Of a DNA stretch of 64,000 nucleotides, positions 50,306 through 58,495 are shown in pieces; within the stretch, counting starts at the first letter, position 1, and each line of letters opens with the position of its first letter. The DNA comes from a virus. The notes beneath the pieces are model-generated. The model did no database searches, was not told the origin of the DNA, and worked only from the letters and a program-made list of their open reading frames with translations. Where the stretch lies: positions 47,967 through 111,966 of the IMG/VR virus record IMGVR_UViG_3300037961_004808; one strand, 5' to 3'. Both the position numbers and the translations under genes were made by a program.

Positions 50306-50866
50306 TCAGTCCAGGATACGAAGATGACATGCTACAGATACCCTGTCCCTGTCCGATCTATTCACGTCCACATAATGAACCAGGTTACTGTTGAAAAACA
50401 CCCCATGGTTTGCCTTGGGAGTCAGAACAAGAGCATTCCGATCAGTCTTAGGTCTGACTGATGTATTCCAATGCTGCTGAGGATATGGGTTCATGATAAT
50501 CAAATCACCCGACTTCCTGGGGGCTTTCAACCAGAATACTCCACTAATCTCTCCAAAATTATGATGATGCATACAGTTTGATGCACCAGGACCATTGACA
50601 TTTGCAAAGAATGAGGTAAACTCTAATGCATTGACTTTCTCATGCATATTGCAATATTCTAACGCTCTCTGATAGATCAAGACCTTCAGGTTCTGAAGTT
50701 GGTCTCGACCATTCATCAGTTTCTGCCACCCATCTACGTTAGAAAACCCATCAGATTCAGGTTTCTCATCCCGAGTCTTATAGATCTCACTAAGAGAAGA
50801 GTCCAGGAGGGGGAGTTTATCCCCTTCCCAGACTCCAATCAATTCAGAAAATCTGAATGTCTGCAT
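50306..50866 (-). CDS. 2-oxoglutarate/Fe(II) oxygenase, TIGR02466-like
   Basis: The 186-residue product has NGPGASNCMHHHNFGEISGV with a FWL strand, SGDLIIMNPY, and NSNLVHYVDVNRSDRDRVSV. The histidine cluster (100-102), H164 and R173/R175 fit the iron and 2-oxoglutarate sites of the putative oxygenase family described under TIGR02466, common in cyanophages. Its start is joined to the gp32 stop (50866), so it is co-transcribed with gp32. Function is unknown. Confidence 0.75.
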   Translation of the reverse strand: MQTFRFSELIGVWEGDKLPLLDSSLSEIYKTRDEKPESDGFSNVDGWQKLMNGRDQLQNLKVLIYQRALEYCNMHEKVNALEFTSFFANVNGPGASNCMHHHNFGEISGVFWLKAPRKSGDLIIMNPYPQQHWNTSVRPKTDRNALVLTPKANHGVFFNSNLVHYVDVNRSDRDRVSVACHLRILD

Positions 50867-51765
50867 CAGGCGTCAGCAAGACGTTGGAAGTAAGACAGAG
50901 CATCATCACTGTCGTCTTCAGAAGCACTAGGAGCGGCAGCAACTGCTGCTTTCAACTCAGGTTCTGGTTTCGTGGTGATCTCCTGTTCCTCATCAAAGGT
51001 CTCTGGATCCACACGCTTCGGACGTGAGTTGTTCAGCACAGAGTTGAGACGAGTCTCAAGTTCATCATAAGACTTGAACTGGTCTGGATTGGTGAACTCT
51101 TGCAGAGAATACTGCTTCTTCCACAGTGCCTCCAGTGCATCATCATCTTCCAGAAGAGGAGAAGGTGCAGCGAACTCAGAAGAATCGTAGTTACGATAAC
51201 CTGCAACGTTCTTTGCTTTCAGTTTGAAGTGAGCACCCTGCCAGAAGTCAAAGGGATCAATTGCTTCCTCATCTTCAAACTCAGGTTGCATTGCAGCAGT
51301 CAGTTTGTCAAAGATCTTCTTACCAAACTTATACAGGAAGACTTTGCCTTCGTTGTGAGGATTAGCAGGGTCCTTGACAACGTAGATGTTAGCAGTGTAA
51401 CTGAGTTTACGCTTCTGCTTACGTGCAAGATCCTTGTCAGAATCAGTGCCACTGTTCCACAGCAGGCGATTGTATTCAGAGACAGGATCTTTCTTACCCA
51501 GAGTGGTCAGAGAGTTCTCAATGTACCAACCTCCAGGACCTTGGAAAGCGTGAGACCACACCTTTGCCCAAGGAAGTTCTTCCCCTTCGGGAGCAGGAAG
51601 GAAACGGATAACAGCATAACCGTTGCCTGCTTTGTCACACTCCAGTTTCCACAAGCGATCATCTGCGTTGTTGGAACCGGTGGTATTCATTTTTTCAATC
51701 TCTTTGGTCAGTTTGGAGGTCAAACTACCAAGTTTGGATTGCTTCTTGAGGTCTGCGAAAGACAT
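50866..51765 (-). CDS. 32: Single-stranded DNA-binding protein gp32
   Basis: I choose the ATG at 51765 (MSFADLKKQSKLGSLTSKLT), giving 299 residues; a GTG at 51810 would add 15 residues. The core reads RLWKLECDKAGNGYAVIRFL and LPWAKVWSHAFQGPGGWYIE, with FGKKIFDKL and FDFWQGAHFKLK downstream, typical of cyanophage gp32. It ends in an acidic Asp/Glu tail, as in T4, for partner binding. Only one cysteine is present, so the T4 zinc site is missing. A near-perfect sigma70 promoter precedes it. Confidence 0.9.
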   Translation of the reverse strand: MSFADLKKQSKLGSLTSKLTKEIEKMNTTGSNNADDRLWKLECDKAGNGYAVIRFLPAPEGEELPWAKVWSHAFQGPGGWYIENSLTTLGKKDPVSEYNRLLWNSGTDSDKDLARKQKRKLSYTANIYVVKDPANPHNEGKVFLYKFGKKIFDKLTAAMQPEFEDEEAIDPFDFWQGAHFKLKAKNVAGYRNYDSSEFAAPSPLLEDDDALEALWKKQYSLQEFTNPDQFKSYDELETRLNSVLNNSRPKRVDPETFDEEQEITTKPEPELKAAVAAAPSASEDDSDDALSYFQRLADA

Positions 51766-51812
51766 AAGATTTGTTAGATTCGGTGGATTGTTTGGATTGT
51801 CACCGGACACAT

Positions 51813-51841
51813 AGTATAGCGTCCTATTTAGATCCTGTCAA
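51813..51841 (-). promoter_or_regulatory. Sigma70-type promoter TTGACA-N17-TATACT for gp32
   Basis: On the minus strand TTGACA (51836-51841) and TATACT (51813-51818) are 17 bases apart. A late-like CTAAATAG (51824-51831) lies inside the spacer and may be fortuitous or give late expression too. It overlaps the stop of the membrane-protein gene. Confidence 0.75.
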
Positions 51842-52150
51842 GGAGGAGTCGATCATGCGGTCAATGCTCCGAGACATATTGTTGAAAGCATATCCCATGT
51901 AGATCTGACCGAAGAGTACAAACAGCAGTCCAGTGCAAGCGATCACATTCATGCGCTTGCGATCTTCGATTGCTCGGTGCTCACGTGGGTTCACAACATT
52001 TCCCTTGGAGTCGCGAGCGATATGTGCGTTGTTCAAAATTCCTTCGGTTTTAGGTGGTTTACAATCTGCTTTTGTTAGAGTAGTTGGTTTGAGATTTGAC
52101 AGTTTGTTGAAACCTTTAGGCATCAGATACCACATATGATACAGGTGCAT
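51824..52150 (-). CDS. Small membrane protein with GQIYxG motif, paralogue A
   Basis: The ATG at 52150 has GGGGGAG 8 bases upstream, giving a 108-residue protein (MHLYHMWYLMPKGFNKLSNL). A basic RKR precedes one transmembrane helix (VIACTGLLFVLFGQIYMGYAF), then NNMSRSIDRM. The helix end GQIYxGxxFxxM is also found in the 68-residue protein at 62912. Function unknown; N-terminus likely inside. It lies between the 75-residue gene and gp32. Confidence 0.6.
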   Translation of the reverse strand: MHLYHMWYLMPKGFNKLSNLKPTTLTKADCKPPKTEGILNNAHIARDSKGNVVNPREHRAIEDRKRMNVIACTGLLFVLFGQIYMGYAFNNMSRSIDRMIDSSLTGSK

Positions 52151-52166
52151 TCTAACTCCCCCAGGT

Positions 52167-52394
52167 TTATGTGTCAAGCGTGTCGAAAGAATGCTGCATC
52201 AACATGGCAGACAGTTTTATTTTTAGAAACTGCAAAAACTCCTGCTCCTCTGGCGGACGAGCAGGTGATCCAGGCCAAGTTTTTATCGCATAGCAAATGT
52301 GATCATGTAATAATCGAATCTCTTCGATGGACAACCCGAAAGAGGCGTACCAATCACTCTCAAACTCATCATTATACTCTGAATTGAGATCCAT
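52167..52394 (-). CDS. Small acidic protein, 75 residues
   Basis: The product (MDLNSEYNDEFESDWYASFG) is helical after residue 20 (SIEEIRLLHDHICYAIKTWP), with PARPPEEQEFLQFLK. No domain is recognised. It begins 6 bases after the DUF1825 gene in the replication operon. Confidence 0.6.
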   Translation of the reverse strand: MDLNSEYNDEFESDWYASFGLSIEEIRLLHDHICYAIKTWPGSPARPPEEQEFLQFLKIKLSAMLMQHSFDTLDT

Positions 52395-52400
52395 AATGGA

Positions 52401-52730
52401 TCATTTTCTTAGTTGGGTTTGCATTTGAACCAAAACATTGTGCATGTTGCGGAAAATGGTAGACATGTCTGCGTTACCAAATCCCATATCCTTCGACGCT
52501 TCCATCAATTTTTCTTTCATTTCAATCGCCTCGGGATCATCCGACAATGACATCCTGGTCCACATAATCTGCTGCTTTTCTAACAGCTCTTTCAACGTCT
52601 CGATGTGCTCCCACTTCGCATCTTGACTCATGTAGGGAAACTTTTGGATCACACCGTACAATTCTTTTTGTAATTCGTAGATGGTGGTCATCTCACGCAT
52701 TACATTTTCACTCTCAAAAAAACTGGTCAT
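52401..52730 (-). CDS. DUF1825 family protein
   Basis: The 109-residue protein matches DUF1825, a small family of cyanobacteria and their phages: FFESENVMREMTTIYELQKE, a GVIQKFPYMSQDAKWEHIET helix, LEKQQIMWTRMSLSDDPEA and the terminal IFRNMHNVLVQMQ. It is a helical bundle of unknown function. It overlaps the gp59 gene by 17 bases. A late-like CTAAATA is found 43 bases upstream (52773-52779). Confidence 0.8.
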   Translation of the reverse strand: MTSFFESENVMREMTTIYELQKELYGVIQKFPYMSQDAKWEHIETLKELLEKQQIMWTRMSLSDDPEAIEMKEKLMEASKDMGFGNADMSTIFRNMHNVLVQMQTQLRK

Positions 52731-53328
52731 TTAGTTCGGTGATTACCTGGTGCTTGTATTTTTCCTTGTCGATATTTAGGAAGGGTAGGTACTTGCGAAT
52801 TTTCATACCGATAGTATGCCAGACAGGATCATCTAGTTTCTTATCATAATCTTTGCAGTATCCAAACAGTTGTTCATAGATAACTGCCTCTTCAATACTA
52901 AGATTACCTGCTAGATATTCTTTGAGTAGTGGTGGGTGTCCATCCTTTGGTTCAAGGAATACTTGCAGACCATACTGCTCCATCATATTTTTGTTCGTAC
53001 CTTTGAAGTTGTAGAACAAACTTTGTTGGCGGCGCTGCCATTCTTTGAAGACACCTTCACCACTACGGATGATGTTACCAATCCACATACCTGATGGGTT
53101 GTCAGTGCTGATGAAGTTAGCAAGGAAGAAGTTCCTGATGTCCTCATCTTTATACTTCCTTGAGGTCTTCTCAAAAAAGTATCTGTCCTTCCTCTTGTAG
53201 AAAGAGTCAAGACTTGCTCTAGACTTACCAGCATACCTAAAGTAATCATACTTCTCCTTAGAGAAGTGATTTTTGTACGCCAGATACTCCTTGTAAGTAT
53301 CAAACGGTGTCATAGGTTGCTTCATCAT
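52714..53328 (-). CDS. 59: Helicase loader gp59
   Basis: The 204-residue protein matches T4 gp59, the loader of the gp41 helicase onto gp32-coated DNA: SFYKRKDRYFFEKTSRKYKD, then DIRNFFLANFISTD and MWIGNI, and a C-terminal WHTIGMKIRKYLPFLNIDKE. It starts with ATGATG overlapping the end of the radical SAM gene. T4 places gene 59 directly next to gene 33; here the two are separated by that radical SAM gene. Confidence 0.85.
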   Translation of the reverse strand: MMKQPMTPFDTYKEYLAYKNHFSKEKYDYFRYAGKSRASLDSFYKRKDRYFFEKTSRKYKDEDIRNFFLANFISTDNPSGMWIGNIIRSGEGVFKEWQRRQQSLFYNFKGTNKNMMEQYGLQVFLEPKDGHPPLLKEYLAGNLSIEEAVIYEQLFGYCKDYDKKLDDPVWHTIGMKIRKYLPFLNIDKEKYKHQVITELNDQFF

Positions 53329-54376
53329 GCATAGCGACGTTCTTTTTCAATTTCGCATCCAACTGTTTAGTTGCCGTGAACCATACAGGGTTGCGAGGAC
53401 ACATGGAACAGATCCAATGTGGTTTTGTTACCTCATCAAAGGATTGTTGAATCTCTTCTTGGGATGAGTGTATGCTAGTGGGTTTGTAGGCCAAATACTT
53501 CTGCCATTCTGGATCGTCCATCTGATTGGTTGCATCAAGGGACTCTCTCAGGTAGGAGATCATGGGACACTTCCAAAGGTGACCGTTATACAGTTGACTG
53601 TTCGGGCACGTACAATGAGTGAAACTTTCCTCAGGATCTCCCTCCTCAAAGGGATAGTATTTGATCTGGTCATCTTTGATATCATACTTGACAATATCAA
53701 ACCACTGTCTAGGTTTTCCATCAAGCAGACGGAACGCCTCACTAAATTCTAACAGGTTTTCTGTGTCAGCACCACGTTCTTTACAATATCTTATGAATTT
53801 TGCTGCGTTCTCCCAGTTTACCGACCCTTGCTGGGTATACCAAGGTTTATGAAAGGTTATTCGGAAGTTCACACCCTTCAGCATTTCATCAACAATCCAC
53901 TCCTTCTCCTGTAAGAGGCGTGAACCGTTGCTAAACAGTTTTATGTTACAGGTCTGCCCACTTGCTTCTGCGACCTCTCTGGTGACCTTTACGACCTCTC
54001 TCGTGCGGGGTTCTAGTAAAGGTTCGCCACCGATGATACTAATATGACTCCAGACATATACTTTTGGTAGAAAAGATTTGATGTCATCCATCAACGCATC
54101 GATGTCAACACCACTCTTTACACCAAGAAGACTGCTGTTGTGATTACATGCACGACAGGCGAGATTGCACCCGTTGATAACATGAATACTCAGCAGTCTT
54201 GTGGTAGGTCTCTCCGCTTCCAGAGATGCTATCTCTTCAGGAGTAACCTGCTTGAAGTTAGAGATCCAGAATCCTCTTTGCTCTCTCACATAGTCAACAC
54301 TTTTACTAACCTCCAACAATCTTTCTTCCGAAAGATGTTTACACATTTTAGCAAGCGTCCACTCTTTGAGTTGCAT
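53300..54376 (-). CDS. Radical SAM protein, inserted between genes 33 and 59
   Basis: The 358-residue protein has the radical SAM cluster CNLACRAC (C70, C74, C77), a following GGEPLLEPRT motif and a SNGSRLL strand. A second cysteine group reads CTCPNSQLYNGHLWKC, and a third CSMCP near the C-terminus, as in auxiliary iron-sulfur (SPASM-like) domains. It is paralogous to the enzyme at 56312 (same CPNxQLYNGxLWKCP block). A ~65-residue N-terminal helical part is extra. The reaction is unknown. Confidence 0.8.
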   Translation of the reverse strand: MQLKEWTLAKMCKHLSEERLLEVSKSVDYVREQRGFWISNFKQVTPEEIASLEAERPTTRLLSIHVINGCNLACRACNHNSSLLGVKSGVDIDALMDDIKSFLPKVYVWSHISIIGGEPLLEPRTREVVKVTREVAEASGQTCNIKLFSNGSRLLQEKEWIVDEMLKGVNFRITFHKPWYTQQGSVNWENAAKFIRYCKERGADTENLLEFSEAFRLLDGKPRQWFDIVKYDIKDDQIKYYPFEEGDPEESFTHCTCPNSQLYNGHLWKCPMISYLRESLDATNQMDDPEWQKYLAYKPTSIHSSQEEIQQSFDEVTKPHWICSMCPRNPVWFTATKQLDAKLKKNVAMHDEATYDTV

Positions 54377-54642
54377 TAGATACTAAAAAACTTTGCTTTA
54401 GATGTCCTCTTCAAGTAATTTAGGTTTGTTGCATTCCCTTTGAGTTTTTCTTTCAAAGGTTTGGTGATGAGTTTTGATACTGATTCGATCTCAATGTTGT
54501 TGGTCTCACAGTAATGACAAATTGCTTCGATGTAATTCATCTCAGCGTTATCCTTCACCAGATTTTCAATGTCATTGGTAAATTTGTCCTGACACAGGAA
54601 CTTTTGCTTCAAAATAGATCGCATTTCAGTTTTGGAACTCAT
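54376..54642 (-). CDS. 33: Late transcription coactivator gp33
   Basis: With the ATG at 54642 the 88-residue product reads MSSKTEMRSILKQKFLCQDK and goes on with NYIEAICHYCETNNIEIESV and KLITKPLKEKLKG. It aligns by eye with T4 gp33 (MSYLEATTAFLEENSIPE region). gp33 links host RNA polymerase to the sliding clamp for late transcription. A TTG 18 bases upstream is an alternative start. It overlaps the exonuclease gene end. Confidence 0.75.
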   Translation of the reverse strand: MSSKTEMRSILKQKFLCQDKFTNDIENLVKDNAEMNYIEAICHYCETNNIEIESVSKLITKPLKEKLKGNATNLNYLKRTSKAKFFSI

Positions 54643-55306
54643 TGATTTTTTCTTCGACAAATTTTTGAATGTATTGGATGAGTAGTTTCATATATCTCAT
54701 TTTATCATACTCTTCGTACACTACTACCTCCCCGTTCTGACATGTCATAATGATGACAAGTTTCTTTACAGGAATACCAGTACGTTCATAGAACATACAG
54801 GCATAGGCAGATGCTTGTACGAAATAGTTTTCAATCCAATCCCTTGGTTTGGGTTTTTCTGCTGTCTTGAAATCAATGATCGCTAACTCAGGTTCGCCGT
54901 TCTCACCTGTGTATTCGGCAATACAGTCTACCGTTCCGGCGACCCCAAGTTCTTCACTATACAAGCTCTTTTCCAGAGCGTATATATTATTTATGTTTTG
55001 CAGGGTCTTTTTTGCCTGCTGAAACAACATCTTAGGACCAGGTTCCTTGAACTCAACCTCTTTGTTCAAGAGAAATGTTTCGATCAAGGTATGAGTTTTT
55101 GTGCCACGACTAGTGGCACGTTTAGTGATGCGGTTTGCCTCCGCTTCACCAACTTTCTTCCTCCACTTGACAAAGACTTCTTTGTTGTAGTGAGAAGTGA
55201 CCGAGGTGATGGACACCATCGGTCTATCATTGACTGTGTAAAATCGAATCCCTTCAATATTCTTCCGGGCAAGTGCCGGAAGATCACATTCTACATGCTG
55301 AAACAT
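54626..55306 (-). CDS. PD-(D/E)XK exonuclease-like protein
   Basis: The 226-residue product has GTKTHTLIETF (H72) followed by LGVAGTVDCIAEYTGENGEP with D127 and ELAIIDFKTAE with D145 and K147, then a NYFVQASAYACMFYE helix. This is the RecB/Cas4-like nuclease pattern seen in phage exonucleases. It may serve recombination or degradation of host DNA. Its stop/start is shared with phoH and it precedes gp33 in the operon. Confidence 0.75.
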   Translation of the reverse strand: MFQHVECDLPALARKNIEGIRFYTVNDRPMVSITSVTSHYNKEVFVKWRKKVGEAEANRITKRATSRGTKTHTLIETFLLNKEVEFKEPGPKMLFQQAKKTLQNINNIYALEKSLYSEELGVAGTVDCIAEYTGENGEPELAIIDFKTAEKPKPRDWIENYFVQASAYACMFYERTGIPVKKLVIIMTCQNGEVVVYEEYDKMRYMKLLIQYIQKFVEEKINEFQN

Positions 55307-56061
55307 TACATACCAAGTTCAATTTTACTTGTAAGATAAGACTTGACCAGACCAGAGCGAACAATATCGTTGATACCAAACTCAGTTAGTACGAACTCAG
55401 GCATGCGCTGAACGATCTTCATGAAATCTAGGATCCCATTCTTCTCGTTAGTCTTGACCAAATCAGTTTGTGCTACGTCACCACAGAACATAATCTTACA
55501 GTTCTCACCAACCCTAGTAATAATACTATCGAGTTCGTGGAAGTTCAAGTTCTGAGACTCGTCCACAATAATGATGGAGTCGTCAAGTGTAGTGCCACGG
55601 ATAAAACTAGTGGACCAGAAGGTGACGGACTCTTGTGTCTTCAGGTTACCCCAAAGCATTTCAAACTCATTGTCAGTAGGGAGTTCAAACATATACTTTA
55701 CCATATTCTTATAAGGAATTTGGTAAAGAGCAGACTTATCTTCATGGTCTCCTGGCAGGAAACCAATCTCGCGTGTAGAAACTAGTGAGCGAACCAGCAC
55801 CACCTTATTGTAAGGAGTGAATGGATCCAATACCTCACGCAAAGCAAGATAAAGAGTGATGAATGTTTTGCCAGTGCCAGCAGCACCGTAAAGAAACAAG
55901 TTTTTACCCTCATTATATGCATCAAAGACAACCTTTTGATTGTCAGTGATTGCATCGATAGGAACCATCGCCTCTGAGTTGATGGGTTTCTTTCTTCGCA
56001 TCTGTTTCGCTGTCATTCCAGCGCCGACTGATGACATGATCTTCTTACGACGTGCAGGCAT
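55306..56061 (-). CDS. phoH: PhoH-like ATPase
   Basis: The 251-residue protein is a PhoH-type P-loop ATPase with Walker A GAAGTGKT (residues 59-66), Walker B IIIVDESQN (D167, E168), a VRSLVSTREIGFLPGDHEDK segment and MFCGDVAQTDL. phoH is a signature gene of marine phages; its task is unknown, perhaps RNA or phosphate-starvation related. It starts one base inside the upstream stop (TAATG). The N-terminal ~35 residues are basic. Confidence 0.9.
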   Translation of the reverse strand: MPARRKKIMSSVGAGMTAKQMRRKKPINSEAMVPIDAITDNQKVVFDAYNEGKNLFLYGAAGTGKTFITLYLALREVLDPFTPYNKVVLVRSLVSTREIGFLPGDHEDKSALYQIPYKNMVKYMFELPTDNEFEMLWGNLKTQESVTFWSTSFIRGTTLDDSIIIVDESQNLNFHELDSIITRVGENCKIMFCGDVAQTDLVKTNEKNGILDFMKIVQRMPEFVLTEFGINDIVRSGLVKSYLTSKIELGM

Positions 56062-56312
56062 TAGGCGTGTGTGGTTTTCTGGGGTTTGACTTTGGATCCG
56101 GGAACTTGTGCGACTTTAGACAGAACTTCGTTCCATCCACCATCTGTTCTGCTATAGACATCGCCACACCCACTAACGGCTGATGCGACGCCTTTAGACC
56201 AGTCTTTGTCCCAACCAGGATTGTCTTTCTTCCACTGATCATACTCAGCGACAGTCATAGACAATTCCTTTGTCTCACCAGTTTCTAAATTTTTTACAGG
56301 ATAAATGGGCAT
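56061..56312 (-). CDS. Small FmdB-like or unknown protein, 83 residues
   Basis: The product starts MPIYPVKNLETGETKELSMT and continues VAEYDQWKKDNPGWDKDW, the layout of small cyanophage proteins related to the FmdB type. The usual CxxC zinc ribbon is missing: only one cysteine (SGCGDVY) is present. It lies between phoH and the second radical SAM gene with stop/start overlaps on both sides. Function unknown. Confidence 0.6.
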   Translation of the reverse strand: MPIYPVKNLETGETKELSMTVAEYDQWKKDNPGWDKDWSKGVASAVSGCGDVYSRTDGGWNEVLSKVAQVPGSKVKPQKTTHA

Positions 56313-57103
56313 TAGGTTTTGATTGCCTTGCGTTTGGTTTTCTCTTGCAGTGCGGCACTGAACTTGAGTGGTCTAGCAGTACACATATTGCATACGCTTT
56401 CTGGAATTTTACTATTATTGCAGAAGTTTGTCAATTCATTGTCAGTGCAGTCAACTGGTAGTCCATCGACGAGATACTCTTGCCAATCTCTATCATCAGA
56501 TTGTTCAGTCACATACAATAGTTCTTTTAGGAATGCCGTGTTAGGACACTTCCACAACTTACCATTGTATAGTTGTGTATTAGGACAGGAACATGCTTTG
56601 AAACTCTTATCAGGTTTGCCATGGTTGTAAGGATGTACCTTACTACCACTCTTCCTGATTGAATTGAACCAACGGTCCTTGCCAGTGTGATGTTCAGTTA
56701 CAAGCACCTTAGGGTGATTGAATTTCTTGATCACATCTTCAACTAGATCAACATGGATACTGATTCTTAGATAAACCCGTGGGTTTTCTAAACTTTCTTT
56801 GATCCACGCTTCATTCTGTAGGAGCAATAGACCATTGCTGTAGAGATAGACAGGAGAATTAGAGTGTGTTGTACATGCATCGAGGATCTCTTTGCAACGG
56901 GGATTCAATAGCGGTTCTCCACCAATGATAGAGATCCGATTTACATCTAACCGTGGAAGTATTGTAGCAATGTCTTGGAGTAATTGATCCGTATCTATTC
57001 TACTGCTAGGAGCAAAATAATTACTGAAATGATTACAACCTTTACACTGCAAGTTACATCCTATTGAAGCACTTACATCTAAGATGTCAAGTTTTGGTTT
57101 CAT
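56312..57103 (-). CDS. Radical SAM protein linked to carbamoyltransferase genes
   Basis: The 263-residue protein has CNLQCKGC (C16, C20, C23), GGEPLLNPRC and a YLYSNGLLLL strand, then CSCPNTQLYNGKLWKC and CNMCTARP near the C-terminus. It is paralogous to the protein at 53300 but lacks its N-terminal extension. Its start overlaps the N-terminal-domain carbamoyltransferase gene by 17 bases, so the two are probably made together and may act on the same molecule. The reaction is unknown. Confidence 0.8.
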   Translation of the reverse strand: MKPKLDILDVSASIGCNLQCKGCNHFSNYFAPSSRIDTDQLLQDIATILPRLDVNRISIIGGEPLLNPRCKEILDACTTHSNSPVYLYSNGLLLLQNEAWIKESLENPRVYLRISIHVDLVEDVIKKFNHPKVLVTEHHTGKDRWFNSIRKSGSKVHPYNHGKPDKSFKACSCPNTQLYNGKLWKCPNTAFLKELLYVTEQSDDRDWQEYLVDGLPVDCTDNELTNFCNNSKIPESVCNMCTARPLKFSAALQEKTKRKAIKT

Positions 57104-57902
57104 AGTATGCTAGATACGCTGCTCCAATAGCGGTGCCTCCATCATGAGCAATGGGTTCCACATATAGATTTATATGAGGGAACTTCTTCTTCATTTTGTA
57201 ATTGGCAACACAGTTTAGAAAACACCCACCAGAAACTACTACATTGTCTGATGTCCGCATCTCCAAAAGTTCTTCGTATCGTTGCTCCCACTGTAGTTGT
57301 GTGCTGAATGCAGGTTCATCCTTGTATGCACTCATACCCATAACTTTACCAGCATCTCGGTGATCCCACCCATAGACCAGAGCAGTCTCCTCAAACTGAC
57401 GACCACAACCTATACTATCCGGACCAAAGATCCTCTTGTGAGTGGTAGTAAAATTAGGTGCAGAGAATATAGATTCTATCTCAAGTCCTTCGCTGGTCTT
57501 AGAACCATTGGAGTCCACTACAATACAGGATGCCTTACGAAACCCTGAGTTGTAGTATGCACAGGCAGCATGAGTCAGGTGATGATGCTTTCTATAGTCA
57601 TGGATCTTTGCATCAGGAAATTGTTTCTTGAACTTCATCAGGTCTTTGATGTTGTCCACCTTCTTATTGCCACGCACCCAATGAGAGTCTGCTAATGCAA
57701 TGTGACTTGCCTGTGGTAAGTATTTGATCAGGGTCTTGACCCGATGATCCCATTTCTTTCGCGTAAGTCTTTCTGCTTCCAGGTAAAATACTACCTTGCC
57801 CTCATACAATGCACAGATAGATCCATTGTTAGATAGGTTGACCCCTATGACCAAATTTTTGCCGGAGTTTTTTTTCCGGTTCTCGGGAAATGAAAAGTTC
57901 AT
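57087..57902 (-). CDS. Carbamoyltransferase N-terminal (Kae1-like) domain, second copy
   Basis: The 271-residue protein is an isolated N-terminal domain of the NodU/CmcH/TobZ carbamoyltransferase family. It has the metal-site HHHLTH (H107 and H111), VVDSNGS, a DHRDAGKVMGM segment, SGGCFLNCVANYKM and APIAHDGG-like HDGGTAIGAAYL. In TobZ the Kae1-like domain moves carbamoyl from carbamoyl-AMP to a hydroxyl. No C-terminal domain follows in frame; the neighbouring C-domain protein (ATGA overlap) is the likely partner. Target unknown. Confidence 0.8.
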   Translation of the reverse strand: MNFSFPENRKKNSGKNLVIGVNLSNNGSICALYEGKVVFYLEAERLTRKKWDHRVKTLIKYLPQASHIALADSHWVRGNKKVDNIKDLMKFKKQFPDAKIHDYRKHHHLTHAACAYYNSGFRKASCIVVDSNGSKTSEGLEIESIFSAPNFTTTHKRIFGPDSIGCGRQFEETALVYGWDHRDAGKVMGMSAYKDEPAFSTQLQWEQRYEELLEMRTSDNVVVSGGCFLNCVANYKMKKKFPHINLYVEPIAHDGGTAIGAAYLAYYETKT

Positions 57903-58495
57903 TTTGAAATGAGTCGCCCGACCTCAGGGAAATAAAGATAAGGTATCTCTGACCCATGGAAGGTTTCCATTGCATCCTCAGGAGACTCGACTAGAGGTTG
58001 ACCTGCTAAGTTGAATGAGGTATTGAATAGCATAGGCACACCGGTACTCTTATGGAATGCTTGAATTAGATCGTAGTAGTGACGATTCTGCCGACCAGTT
58101 ACCGTCTGGATGCGACAGGTCTTGTCTACGTGCAGCACACCTGGTATCTTATCCCATTGGTGAGGCCAACAGTCCATGGCATACATCATGTGCGGAGACT
58201 CCTTCAGTCCTGCCATGTCAAACCAATCGTTTGCATGCTCAAGCATCACACTTGCAGCAAAGGGTCTGAAATGTTCCCGCTTCTTTATCGTATTGATCTT
58301 TGCCTTGGCGTTAGGGTCACGTGGATCATAGAGTAATGATCTGTTGCCAAGTGCACGTGGTCCTGCCTCAGACCTACCCTGAAAGATTGCAACAGGGTTC
58401 TGATTCATCAGCAGGTCTACAACATCTTGCAGACTTACTTCATCACCCTTGATGTGGTTCAGAGTATAAACAGGTCCCAAATAGAGTGTCTTCAT
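57899..58495 (-). CDS. Carbamoyltransferase C-terminal (YrdC-like) domain
   Basis: The 198-residue protein is an isolated C-terminal domain. It contains GRSEAGPRALGNRSLLYDPR (residues 40-59), INTIKKREHFRPFAASVM, and LFNTSFNLAGQPLVESPEDA. In TobZ this half makes carbamoyl-adenylate from carbamoyl phosphate and ATP. It begins within the 3' end of the upstream N-domain gene (53-base overlap, different frame) and its stop overlaps the next N-domain gene, so it could serve both. The N-terminal YLGPVYT corresponds to the linker of full-length enzymes. Confidence 0.8.
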   Translation of the reverse strand: MKTLYLGPVYTLNHIKGDEVSLQDVVDLLMNQNPVAIFQGRSEAGPRALGNRSLLYDPRDPNAKAKINTIKKREHFRPFAASVMLEHANDWFDMAGLKESPHMMYAMDCWPHQWDKIPGVLHVDKTCRIQTVTGRQNRHYYDLIQAFHKSTGVPMLFNTSFNLAGQPLVESPEDAMETFHGSEIPYLYFPEVGRLISK

